Shown: one piece after another, positions 1-5,438 of the stretch
How positions within the stretch are numbered: the first letter of the stretch is position 1
How the letters are laid out: each line of letters begins with the position of its first letter
Source: Alphaproteobacteria bacterium
GTDB lineage: Bacteria; Pseudomonadota; Alphaproteobacteria; UBA3830
Assembly (NCBI GenBank): GCA_025998595.1
Contig: BNWE01000058.1
Span: forward strand, 1 to 8,455
Direction: 5' to 3'
DNA: 8,455 nt
The notes under the pieces: model-generated
Database searches by the model: none
What the model was told of the DNA's origin: nothing
What the model saw: only the letters and a program-made list of their open reading frames with translations
Translations under genes and position numbers: made by a program

Positions 1-1
1 G

Positions 2-73
2 CTCGCTAGGCTTTCCAGGGCTGGGCTGCCTCCAGCTGTACCGCAGCAGCTTACAAATAATGCTCATTCCTGA
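2..73 (+). other. Open frame at left edge, possibly the 3' end of a truncated or wrapped gene
   Basis: The frame beginning at base 2 is open to a TGA at 71-73 and reads LARLSRAGLPPAVPQQ then LTNNAHS. It is GC-richer than what follows, and its stop lies inside the hairpin at 58-79, which would suit the end of a gene. If the molecule is circular, this frame continues in phase from the open frame at 8367-8455. No family is recognised, no start codon is visible, and 24 codons is too little to prove coding. Confidence 0.2.
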
Positions 74-79
74 GCATTA
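58..79. terminator. Perfect 9-bp hairpin with TTCC loop
   Basis: TAATGCTCA (58-66) and TGAGCATTA (71-79) are perfect complements around a TTCC tetraloop. It could end transcription of the edge ORF that stops at 73. No T-run follows on the plus strand, and only a short TTTG follows on the minus strand, so it may instead be a factor-dependent or purely structural element. Confidence 0.35.
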
Positions 80-208
80 AGTGAAAGTGACGTTCACTAT
101 GTTCACGCCACTTTGCAGGACGCACTGGATGTATTGCAATAAAGATGCAAAGATATGTATAGTGTGTTGCACATAAGTACGTATTTAGCATATTGTACTC
201 AATAGATG

Positions 209-518
209 CAAATACACATTGATACGACCACATCCAATGGTCGACTTGTATTTGGGTTGTTTGCGGCACTTGCAGAGTTTGAACGAGAGTTAATTATCGA
301 ACGAACCAATGCTGGCCTGAAAGCCGCTCGTGCCAGAGGACGCATGGATGGATGCCGCAACGTTGCGAATGGCTATGGCTGCAATGGCAGACTCAAAATC
401 AGTAGCTTATGAGGTTGCTAAAAAACTAAATATAACAACAGCGACTCTATATTCCTACGTCAACGCTGACGGCTCACTAAAAGAACTTGGGAAAAAAATC
501 CTTGCCGCAAATTCCTAG
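209..518 (+). pseudogene. Truncated, frameshifted serine resolvase/invertase (Tn3-type TnpR-like)
   Basis: Two reading frames together give the C-terminal half of a small serine recombinase. Frame one (from about 215) carries IDTTTSNGRLVFGLFAALAE, then FERELIIERTNAGLKAARARGR, which is the long E-helix and arm region of the family. Homology then jumps frame near 344-350 and continues MDAATLRMAMAAMADSKS, AYEVAKKLNITTATLYSYVN (the C-terminal helix-turn-helix) and ends at TAG 516-518. The catalytic N-terminal domain with the nucleophilic serine is absent, and a stop codon (203-205) sits directly before the first conserved stretch. The frame jump lies in a short ATGG ATGG duplication, and the usual GGRP-type linker residues are missing, consistent with a small deletion. 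It cannot encode an active recombinase. It is probably a relic of a transposon or of a plasmid multimer-resolution gene. Confidence 0.85.
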
Positions 519-634
519 TTCAAAAACAATCGGCAACTTAATGTGGCACACTATCGGTAATTTATCCTGGCTCGTTACAAGCAATAATCCAATGAAATAC
601 AGATAACAGAGGTTTGCAGAAAGTCTCTGCTATT

Positions 635-701
635 TATATAGCTAGTTTTCTAGATTGCTACTTAACTAGAAAATCATATAGCTAGATAGCTAGTTTTCTA
701 G
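635..701. repeat. CTAG-centred AT-rich repeats upstream of parA (parS/operator candidate)
   Basis: TATATAGCTAG occurs at 635-645 and ATATAGCTAG at 676-685. GCTAGTTTTCTAG is repeated exactly at 641-653 and 689-701, and ACTAGAAAA (inverted) lies between them near 666-674. The same core reappears inverted at 2401-2411 (CTAGCTATATA), upstream of the second RHH gene. Arrays of short repeats beside a type Ib parA usually serve as the centromere and operator bound by the small partner protein. Function here is inferred from position and recurrence. Confidence 0.6.
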
Positions 702-754
702 CCCAATTATCATTTTGAAATTTCAATAAAAAATTCAGCAACACAAAATGTTCT

Positions 755-783
755 TTTTATGCGCATAAAATATGTGATACAAT
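755..783 (+). promoter_or_regulatory. parA promoter: extended -10 preceded by 16-bp palindromic operator
   Basis: TGATACAAT (775-783) is an extended -10 element (TGn plus TACAAT). The -35 position is poor (TTTTAT), as extended -10 promoters tolerate. A perfect palindrome, TTTTATGCGCATAAAA (755-770), covers the -35 region, which is a natural place for a repressor. The parA ribosome-binding site AGGA (800-803) follows, 7 bases before the ATG. Confidence 0.55.
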
Positions 784-810
784 CCTTATTGCGCTTATTA
801 GGAATAAGAT

Positions 811-1461
811 ATGAAAATACTGACTATAGCCAACAGAAAAGGAGGAGCAGGAAAATCAACTTGCGCCGCTCACTTAGCAGTAGAGGCAGTGAAGAACAAT
901 TTAAAAACTATATTAATAGATATGGATCCACAAAAAACACTGGAAATGTGGTGGAAGAAAAGGGATGACCCCCTCCCCGCCTTAGTTGATGCCACCCCAA
1001 ATGACTTACCTCAAATTTTAGATAAACTATCTCACTCTTTCGATTTGTGCATCATAGATACTCCTGGCGATGCAAGTATGAACGCAATTGTAAGCATAAA
1101 ATCTGCCGATATCGTTGTAATCCCATCTAAGCCAACTGCTCCAGATTTGGCAGCAATTGGTAGAACAATTAGTATAGTAGAAGAAAATAAAAAGCGTTTT
1201 ATCTTTGTAATTACTCAAATCACAATTCGTACAAAAGCCGCCATACAAGCTGCATCTATTTTATCGCAATTTGGAGCACTTGCACCAGCATCTATCTCTA
1301 ATAGGATATCTTATGCAAATGCTATGGGCACAGGATCTTCTGCAACTTTAAGTGATAAAATAGCAGTCGAAGAGATCTTTCAGGTTTGGAACTTTATTAA
1401 ATCCATAATATTTTCTGAACAAAAAATGTCTAAACAAAAATTACATATGGATAGTGTATAA
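811..1461 (+). CDS. parA: ParA-family partition ATPase (type Ib, small)
   Basis: This is a 216-residue P-loop ATPase of the ParA/MinD superfamily. It begins MKILTIANRKGGAGKST, with the deviant Walker A motif KGGAGKST at residues 10-17 (signature Lys10 and catalytic Lys15). Walker A' LIDMDPQ lies at 35-41 and Walker B LCIIDTPG at about 79-86. The family binds ATP, coats the nucleoid and moves plasmids by interacting with a centromere-bound partner. The size, and the absence of an N-terminal helix-turn-helix, fit type Ib ParAs, where the small partner protein rather than ParA represses the operon. The start is supported by AGGA 7 bases upstream and by Walker A falling at the usual position. Its stop overlaps the next gene's start by one base (TAATG), implying translational coupling. 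An extended -10 promoter and CTAG repeats lie upstream. All key ATPase motifs look intact. Confidence 0.93.
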   Translation: MKILTIANRKGGAGKSTCAAHLAVEAVKNNLKTILIDMDPQKTLEMWWKKRDDPLPALVDATPNDLPQILDKLSHSFDLCIIDTPGDASMNAIVSIKSADIVVIPSKPTAPDLAAIGRTISIVEENKKRFIFVITQITIRTKAAIQAASILSQFGALAPASISNRISYANAMGTGSSATLSDKIAVEEIFQVWNFIKSIIFSEQKMSKQKLHMDSV

Positions 1462-1769
1462 TGCAAAAAACAAAATTTGAGTTAACTCCAGATTTAGTGA
1501 AAATAGAAAAAGAGTTGATATCTAATCCGGAAGCGTTTTTAGGAACTCAATCCATTGCTGCACAAGAAAAAATCCTAACAACAAAGAAGGTCGAAAGTAA
1601 GGAGCAGATAAATCTAAAAATCTCCTCCAAAATCAAGAAAGAATTTAAAGTATGGTGTATTAGAAATACAATCAACATGACTGACGCTCTTGAATTAGCT
1701 ATCCGAGAGTTAATTAGCTATCCGAGAGTTATTGACATCCTCCCCGCCCTAAAGGACGAGGATTCCTAA
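1461..1769 (+). CDS. Ribbon-helix-helix partition partner (ParB/ParG-like), C-terminus rewritten by an IS end
   Basis: This 102-residue protein is coupled to parA by a TAATG overlap. Residues 48-85 have the pattern of a ribbon-helix-helix domain: a beta strand EQINLKIS, helix A SKIKKEFKVWCIRNT, a short turn, then helix B TDALELAIREL. The first 45 residues are polar and probably flexible, as in ParG-type proteins where the N-terminal tail stimulates ParA. By position it is the centromere-binding partner and likely autorepressor, acting on the repeats at 635-701. The end of the gene is abnormal. A 19-bp tandem duplication (1693-1731) shifts the frame of its second copy, and the last 11 residues (D92 onward) are encoded by the terminal hairpin of an IS200/IS605-type element. 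The RHH fold itself is complete, so the protein may still work. Functional assignment is inferred from fold and neighbour. Confidence 0.75.
   Translation: MQKTKFELTPDLVKIEKELISNPEAFLGTQSIAAQEKILTTKKVESKEQINLKISSKIKKEFKVWCIRNTINMTDALELAIRELISYPRVIDILPALKDEDS
1693..1731 (+). repeat. 19-bp perfect tandem duplication inside the RHH gene
   Basis: AATTAGCTATCCGAGAGTT occurs at 1693-1711 and again at 1712-1730, plus one extra matching base. Nineteen is not a multiple of three, so the second copy is read in a different frame: the first as ELAIREL, the second as SYPRV. It directly abuts the IS200/IS605-like end that starts near 1732. Confidence 0.85.
1737..1763 (-). repeat. Right-end hairpin of the IS200/IS605-like element
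   Basis: ATCCT (1737-1741) pairs with AGGAT (1759-1763). After a CCC bulge, CGCCC (1745-1749) pairs with GGACG (1754-1758) with one mismatch, leaving a TAAA loop. Subterminal hairpins of this kind are what the Y1 transposase TnpA recognises, and in tnpB elements they lie near the 3' end of the guide RNA. Here the hairpin also encodes the last codons of the RHH protein on the opposite strand. Confidence 0.6.
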
Positions 1770-1796
1770 GCTCAAAGAGCCCGGAAGGTTTCTGCT

Positions 1797-1937
1797 TCAC
1801 TGAGACTGCCCAAGGGAAAAGCTTGGTTTTCGCTGTAATATTCCCGTCATAGGGAATTTTACGGTGACAAACCAACCATTTACTCCCTCAGGTCTCATTA
1901 TCTCTCCACAGACTGACACGGCATGCCCTGCCGCCAA
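1797..1937 (-). pseudogene. tnpB: tnpB C-terminal remnant (IS200/IS605 family)
   Basis: Read on the minus strand, this stretch encodes LAAGHAVSVCGE, then a short tail MRPEGVNGWFV ending at a stop (1799-1797). AGHAVSVCGE followed by an RPE-type tail is a familiar end of TnpB proteins, just after the zinc-ribbon and last RuvC motifs. Nothing of the nuclease core (RuvC I-III) or the zinc-ribbon cysteine pairs is present upstream: beyond about 1940 the sequence switches to left-end-like DNA and then the MITE. It is therefore an internal-deletion scar, not a functional nuclease. Confidence 0.65.
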
Positions 1938-1980
1938 AGAAACATATAGCAGAAATGTTGGAAAAAGAAAAGAGCCGAGG

Positions 1981-2234
1981 GCGCCTTATACAGGGCGGCC
2001 TCATGAAAATTATCAAGTTTTTTGTTGGTATTTGAACAATTTCAAACATTAAGGCCTCATACAGCGGACTTACATGATATAAAAACACATAAAAAAGTAG
2101 CAAAGATACCTGTTGATCGATTGCTTTTTGCCACAGCGGCATGCGATAAAAAAAGGTGAAATATCAGAAAAACATCTGAAATATCAACAAAAAAATCACC
2201 GATAATTTTCATGAGGCCGCCCTGGCGCCTTATA
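1981..2234. repeat. 10-bp target-site duplication flanking the MITE
   Basis: GCGCCTTATA lies at 1981-1990 immediately before the MITE and again at 2225-2234 immediately after it. Joining the flanks through one copy restores a continuous left end of the IS200/IS605-like element, which shows that the MITE arrived later than that element. Confidence 0.85.
1991..2224. mobile_element. MITE: 234 bp, 24-bp perfect terminal inverted repeats
   Basis: The left end CAGGGCGGCCTCATG... (1991-2014) is the exact reverse complement of the right end ...CATGAGGCCGCCCTG (2201-2224) over 24 bases, and weaker complementarity extends inward for some 15 bases more. A 10-bp direct repeat flanks it. It contains no ORF of substance, only AT-rich DNA with an internal GGCCTCAT (2053-2060) echoing the terminal repeat and a TGAAATATCA direct repeat (2157-2166 and 2177-2186). 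It must be mobilised in trans by a DDE transposase. A 9-12 bp duplication would suit IS4-like or related families, but I cannot name the parent from the ends. Confidence 0.85.
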
Positions 2235-2235
2235 T

Positions 2236-2255
2236 CCACCACGTGAACGAGGTGG
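2236..2255 (-). repeat. Left-end hairpin of the IS200/IS605-like element
   Basis: CCACC (2236-2240) pairs with GGTGG (2251-2255). After an A/A mismatch, CG pairs again with CG around a TGAA loop. It lies a short way in from the presumed tip near 2275, the position of the TnpA-recognised left-end hairpin in this family. The MITE has pushed it away from the rest of the element. Confidence 0.5.
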
Positions 2256-2330
2256 TTTTACGGCGCGCTTGATAAAAAAATAATTTTTTCATATTAGCTT
2301 TTTATTGTTCTAGCGAAACCAACTACATAA

Positions 2331-2492
2331 CTAGTAATCTAGTTATATAGCAATATAGTTATCTACAAAATTCGAGGTTAAATCATCAATTTTGCAGCAT
2401 CTAGCTATATAGATAACTATATAACCAGATTGCCATATTAATAGATTATCAGCTATCTAGTTATATAGATTGATAGAAATCTATATAACTAG
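2331..2492. repeat. Second CTAG/TATATAG repeat cluster (operator, centromere or iteron candidate)
   Basis: CTAGTTATATAG occurs at 2339-2350 and 2457-2468, and its inverse CTATATAACTAG at 2481-2492. The related CTAGCTATATAGATAACTAT starts at 2401 and an AATATAGTTATCTA version near 2353. The last pair forms a perfect 14-bp inverted repeat (2457-2470 with 2479-2492) around an 8-base loop. The shared 11-mer CTAGCTATATA matches, inverted, the one upstream of parA at 635-645, so one DNA-binding protein could serve both clusters. It lies just upstream of the second RHH gene and its promoter. Confidence 0.65.
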
Positions 2493-2520
2493 ACGCACAA
2501 TATCCACATTCGGACACCCA

Positions 2521-2549
2521 TTGACACATCTCTTCTGGTGTGCAATATT
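2521..2549 (+). promoter_or_regulatory. Sigma70-like promoter for the second RHH gene
   Basis: A consensus -35 TTGACA (2521-2526) is separated by 17 bases from AATATT (2544-2549, four of six consensus -10 positions). It lies 25 bases before the ATG at 2574, leaving a short leader with a modest GGTGA ribosome-binding site (2565-2569). The CTAG-repeat cluster ends about 30 bases upstream, so a bound RHH protein could affect this promoter. Confidence 0.55.
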
Positions 2550-2573
2550 TAACTTTGTAGAATTGGTGAAAGT

Positions 2574-2810
2574 ATGGAAAGAACATCCACAAGGATAAAT
2601 CTTATGATTCCATTAGATCTTGCAATTTTAATGGATAAAGAATGCGAAAAAACTTCTGTAACTCCGGCTCAATTTTTAAGAGGGGCAGCATACGAAAAAA
2701 TAAAGCGCATTGAGATGAGTAACAATCCAGAAAGGTTAGATGTTATTGAGAATGAAATAAGAGAATTAAAGGAGTTGATTAGTATAGTAGTAAAATTATT
2801 GTCTAAATAA
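2574..2810 (+). CDS. Small ribbon-helix-helix DNA-binding protein with C-terminal coiled coil
   Basis: This 78-residue protein has an RHH/CopG-like N-terminus: beta strand TRINLMIP (residues 6-13), helix A DLAILMDKECEKT, turn SVTP, then helix B AQFLRGAAYEKIKRIE. Residues 53-77 (ERLDVIENEIRELKELISIVVKLL) have hydrophobic spacing suited to a coiled coil, so it may form higher oligomers through the C-terminus. RHH proteins bind short repeated operators as dimers pairing their beta strands in the major groove. The neighbouring CTAG repeats are the obvious candidate sites. It lies alone between its own promoter and a hairpin, ahead of the replication operon, so roles as a copy-number regulator, an autorepressor or a second centromere binder are all possible. 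No toxin partner gene adjoins it, which argues against a simple antitoxin. Confidence 0.75.
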   Translation: MERTSTRINLMIPLDLAILMDKECEKTSVTPAQFLRGAAYEKIKRIEMSNNPERLDVIENEIRELKELISIVVKLLSK

Positions 2811-2812
2811 AA

Positions 2813-2839
2813 AGCGACTTATCTGGTAAATAAGCCGCT
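2813..2839. terminator. Hairpin after the second RHH gene, terminator-like
   Basis: AGCGACTTAT (2813-2822) pairs with ATAAGCCGCT (2830-2839) with a single A/C mismatch around a 7-base loop, starting three bases after the RHH stop codon. An A-run sits on the 5' side, so the T-run needed for intrinsic termination is on the minus strand. On the plus strand it may be a weak terminator or an mRNA 3'-end stabiliser. Confidence 0.5.
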
Positions 2840-2989
2840 ACGATATCTTGAATAAGCGCATCTTAGAACAAATACTCGTGATTCAAGAACCTAATTTTGT
2901 TTACCATATAAATAAAATGGTGAGAAGTCAAGTTTTTTGTATGCATTTATTCCGGAAAAACAGAGTATGGAGAAGCAAATAAAGAACAC
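2840..2989 (+). other. Leader region of the replication operon
   Basis: No gene is seen here. TCTTGAAT (2846-2853) and ATTCAAGA (2881-2888) form a perfect 8-bp inverted repeat with a 27-base loop. ACCAT/ATGGT (2903-2907, 2917-2921) form a second small one. I see no convincing promoter, although one for the primase operon is expected here. A GGAG at 2969-2972 is too far from the ATG at 2990 to serve it well. Confidence 0.35.
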
Positions 2990-4018
2990 ATGTATAATAA
3001 CAATATCAATTTACAAAAGATTAATAAATCGACCGCATCGGTTTCAAACAGCGTGACGCTAAACCCGTTTTCTGGAGCTTCTGAAACGTATACGAGCAGC
3101 ACTTGCAATGCTGAAGCTACTTCAACAAAAATAAACGCCAGTGGTGCAACCACCTTGAAACATATGACAGACCACGGCATAAAACTAATAGGATGCTACG
3201 ATAGCGGTGCCGCCATAGCCAGTGGTGAAGAATACAAGGACGCATTTACCTCTGACATCACAGAAATCCAGAACCTAATGCAAGGCAACGGAGACAAACA
3301 TGGACATGCGCGCGGACAAATCATCAGGCTATTTCGATTTATTCCGGCAGACGCTGGCTTTGTTTGTATCGATATTGATCGTGGCCATGCAAACGGCATA
3401 GATGGATTGGCTAAGTTCTATGAAATGTTCGAGAAGCTTAATATTTTTCGACCACAACTTCCGAAGATACTGCAAGATATTGAGAACGGAAGTTTTCCAG
3501 TTTACACAAACACGCCATCGGGCGGTTTTCATCTCTATTTCAAATACAAAGGTCAAGCCATGAAGAAGTGCATTCCAACTCAAAATGTTGAGATATTTCA
3601 TGCAAATGGAGCCGTAGCTGCACCCGGCAGTATCAAAAACAATAAGCCGTACATTTTTCATGGTAGTTTGGATGATGCGCCGAAATTGCCGCCACTTCTT
3701 GAGAAGATAATCCATCAGTCTATGGCATCAGAAGACCAGTGGAAGGCTCAACCAAAATTCACATATCAGCAGCCAAGAGACAAAAGCATACCAACATTGG
3801 AAAAATTGGCAGAATACGCAGAAAACGACGGTAACTATGCAGGAAGAAATGAACTTTGTTTTGAAATTGCTCGTCGTGCAGCAAGATACGGCGACTACTA
3901 CTCACAAAGTGAAATAATTAGCTTTTTGCGAAGTTACCCCGGAACTAGTGGTCACAAGCAAATAAAAGACGCTGTAAGTTCAGCATACAAATACAGGAGG
4001 ACTCGCAATGAACATTAA
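2990..4018 (+). CDS. Plasmid primase / primase-polymerase, AEP (Prim-Pol) superfamily
   Basis: This 342-residue protein has the three archaeo-eukaryotic primase motifs. Motif I is FVCIDIDRG with metal-binding D128 and D130. Motif II is TPSGGFHLYF (175-184) with H181. Motif III has acidic E201 in NVEIF followed by VAAPGS (209-214). The family makes primers, and often extends them, at plasmid and phage origins. Residues about 270-336 form a helical C-terminal segment (EKLAEYAENDGNYAGRNELC...) like the PriCT-type helix bundle after such primases. The first 58 residues are Ser/Thr/Asn-rich and look disordered. Met59 is an alternative start but lacks a ribosome-binding site, and the one before 2990 is also weak, so the start is uncertain. 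The gene overlaps the helicase gene by 11 bases. By order and pairing it corresponds to RepB' of IncQ plasmids, inferred to prime at inverted repeats near the origin. Confidence 0.85.
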   Translation: MYNNNINLQKINKSTASVSNSVTLNPFSGASETYTSSTCNAEATSTKINASGATTLKHMTDHGIKLIGCYDSGAAIASGEEYKDAFTSDITEIQNLMQGNGDKHGHARGQIIRLFRFIPADAGFVCIDIDRGHANGIDGLAKFYEMFEKLNIFRPQLPKILQDIENGSFPVYTNTPSGGFHLYFKYKGQAMKKCIPTQNVEIFHANGAVAAPGSIKNNKPYIFHGSLDDAPKLPPLLEKIIHQSMASEDQWKAQPKFTYQQPRDKSIPTLEKLAEYAENDGNYAGRNELCFEIARRAARYGDYYSQSEIISFLRSYPGTSGHKQIKDAVSSAYKYRRTRNEH

Positions 4019-5438
4019 TTTAGCCGTACAATTCGGTACAGAAGCAGCTACGGCAACAACAGCATCTGAAATTATGGAACATGCAAAAACAATCTTCATG
4101 GATCAGTTGGAAGATCATGCTGATTACATCATCGCATTTGCGGAAGAAAAAGGCATAGACGTAACCGGCGAATTGCGAGAACTGAAGGAACTAACAACGC
4201 AAGCAAAAGAGGAACGAAAGCGCCAGAAGCTTCTTGACGACGCACAAGAAAACGCCAAACAACAAATGGATATCCTTGGACAGTATCAAAAGAATCTGCT
4301 TGAAGGACACTCACCAGATGATCCAAAAATGATGCAGGCTATGACCGATCTCGGAAAGCTTACCACAAGCTTAACGGTTACCAATGAACAAAGCTGTTTC
4401 GCCACATCCAGTGGATACACAGAAGAGTGTTTGAACTATGATCCCACAAAAGAATTTGCTCCAACCTTGTTGGGAGGAATTCCATTTCCGGAGGGCACTG
4501 TATCGTACATAGGAGCCAGAACCAGCAGAGGAAAAACCGCAGCAATGATAAACCTCGCAAGAGAAGCGATAACGCAAACAAACAATCCGAGGAGAGTCAT
4601 TTTTGTTACATTAGAAATGTCAAATAGTGACCTAATAACTAGGCTTATACACTCGGTTAACTACGCTGACCATCAGGGGGAAGGTCCTCAATGTGTTCTA
4701 ATGCGGATAGCGGAAGAAGAGAAAAAAAGGAGAAAAGACGCACAAAAAAGTCTTCTCAACGAACTGTATCATCATGTTTTGGCAGGAATAGAGTCACAAC
4801 ACCAATTTTTCCATCCGTTTAAAGAATACGCAGAAGAAGCCAAAAATCGAGTCTTGGAAACTCTAGATCAAGGGCTTTTAACTTTCTATGACGCAAGACC
4901 ACACGACTTTCAAACGATAATTTCGCACATCAAGTGCCGCGTAAGCGCCGGAGACATCGTTTTACTGGATTACATTCAACGAATGCCAACCGTAGATCAA
5001 AGATCGGAGAGTTATATGAGAGTAAAGCGCATATCTGAGGGAATATGCCAATTGGCAGCGTCAACGAATTCAATAGTCATAGCCGGAGCCCAATTCAATA
5101 GAGAATCTACCGGAGGCGAAGAACAAGACGATTCTCTTGGGGAAAACAATTTCCGAGAATCCGGTGATCTTGAACAAGATGCCCACAACGCCGTCGGCAT
5201 AGGGTGGACATCAAACAAAAGCGGAAACAAGCGTTTCTACAAAGCTCTCAAGACCCGAGGTAGCGGTCACGTTGGAGAATCCTACTACTTCGATTGGAAC
5301 GGAACATACTGCCATATGGCCGGAACAGATGAGAAATACGTTGCAACAAAAACAATAACAGGAGTTCAACAAAGCAGCGCTGGAGTGAATTTAAAAGTAG
5401 GTAAGCCTGCTACAAAAGAGCGCATAGGAGAACAATAA
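4008..5438 (+). CDS. Replicative DNA helicase, RecA-fold DnaB/RepA-like
   Basis: This 476-residue protein has a DnaB-type motor domain in its C-terminal two thirds. Walker A is GARTSRGKT (169-177, K176). LEM with E203 is at the catalytic-glutamate position. Walker B is IVLLDYIQ (317-324, D321). AGAQFNR (359-365) contains the sensor glutamine. FRESGDLEQDA (382-392) matches motif H4. KTRGSGHVG (415-423) matches the arginine-finger loop. It would unwind DNA as a hexameric ring during plasmid replication. The first 140 residues are mostly helical and charged (GELRELKELTTQAKEERKRQ, then LLDDAQENAKQQ) and do not look like the DnaB N-terminal domain. Residues 225-290 form an extra charged helical insertion between the first motifs and Walker B. 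RSF1010 RepA is the functional parallel but is much smaller. The start is fixed by AGGAGG (3995-4000) 7 bases before the ATG. It overlaps its neighbours by 11 bases and 1 base. Confidence 0.88.
   Translation: MNINLAVQFGTEAATATTASEIMEHAKTIFMDQLEDHADYIIAFAEEKGIDVTGELRELKELTTQAKEERKRQKLLDDAQENAKQQMDILGQYQKNLLEGHSPDDPKMMQAMTDLGKLTTSLTVTNEQSCFATSSGYTEECLNYDPTKEFAPTLLGGIPFPEGTVSYIGARTSRGKTAAMINLAREAITQTNNPRRVIFVTLEMSNSDLITRLIHSVNYADHQGEGPQCVLMRIAEEEKKRRKDAQKSLLNELYHHVLAGIESQHQFFHPFKEYAEEAKNRVLETLDQGLLTFYDARPHDFQTIISHIKCRVSAGDIVLLDYIQRMPTVDQRSESYMRVKRISEGICQLAASTNSIVIAGAQFNRESTGGEEQDDSLGENNFRESGDLEQDAHNAVGIGWTSNKSGNKRFYKALKTRGSGHVGESYYFDWNGTYCHMAGTDEKYVATKTITGVQQSSAGVNLKVGKPATKERIGEQ

Larger units (their letters stand above)
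519..810. other. Intergenic region upstream of parA: centromere/operator candidate
   Basis: No gene is seen here. From left to right the region holds unremarkable sequence to about 610, a small GCAGA/TCTGC inverted repeat (616-630), the CTAG-repeat cluster (635-701), an AT-rich stretch, and the parA promoter with a 16-bp palindrome (755-783). Confidence 0.6.
1732..2275 (-). mobile_element. Internally deleted IS200/IS605-family (tnpB/IS1341-type) element, split by a MITE
   Basis: The right-end tip near 1732 starts TTGACATCCTCCCCGCC and folds into the imperfect hairpin typical of these elements (1737-1763). Next to it, on the minus strand, is the tail of tnpB (1797-1937). The other end has a subterminal hairpin CCACC...GGTGG (2236-2255) followed by TTTTACGGCGCGCTTGATAA, resembling the left end of tnpB elements. 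Most of tnpB is gone and no Y1 transposase is present, so the element is non-autonomous. Removing the MITE and one duplicated 10-mer leaves about 300 bp. The exact tips are estimated from family resemblance, since these elements make no target duplication. What survives is roughly the two cis ends plus the part that in active elements yields the TnpB guide (omega) RNA. Confidence 0.7.

Noticed and set aside
759..968. Plus-strand 69-codon frame overlapping the parA start
   Set aside because: It is out of frame with parA, which has the Walker motifs and a good ribosome-binding site. Its start lies within the promoter palindrome.
1888..2142. Minus-strand 84-codon frame spanning the MITE boundary
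   Set aside because: It crosses the MITE/IS junction created by insertion, and its frame is not the one that carries the tnpB tail.
2574..2810. Antitoxin of a toxin-antitoxin pair
   Set aside because: The RHH fold would suit, but no toxin-sized ORF adjoins it on either side; a hairpin and a non-coding leader follow.
3329..3715. Minus-strand 128-codon frame inside the primase gene
   Set aside because: It is antisense to a gene with clear AEP motifs and has no recognisable domain.
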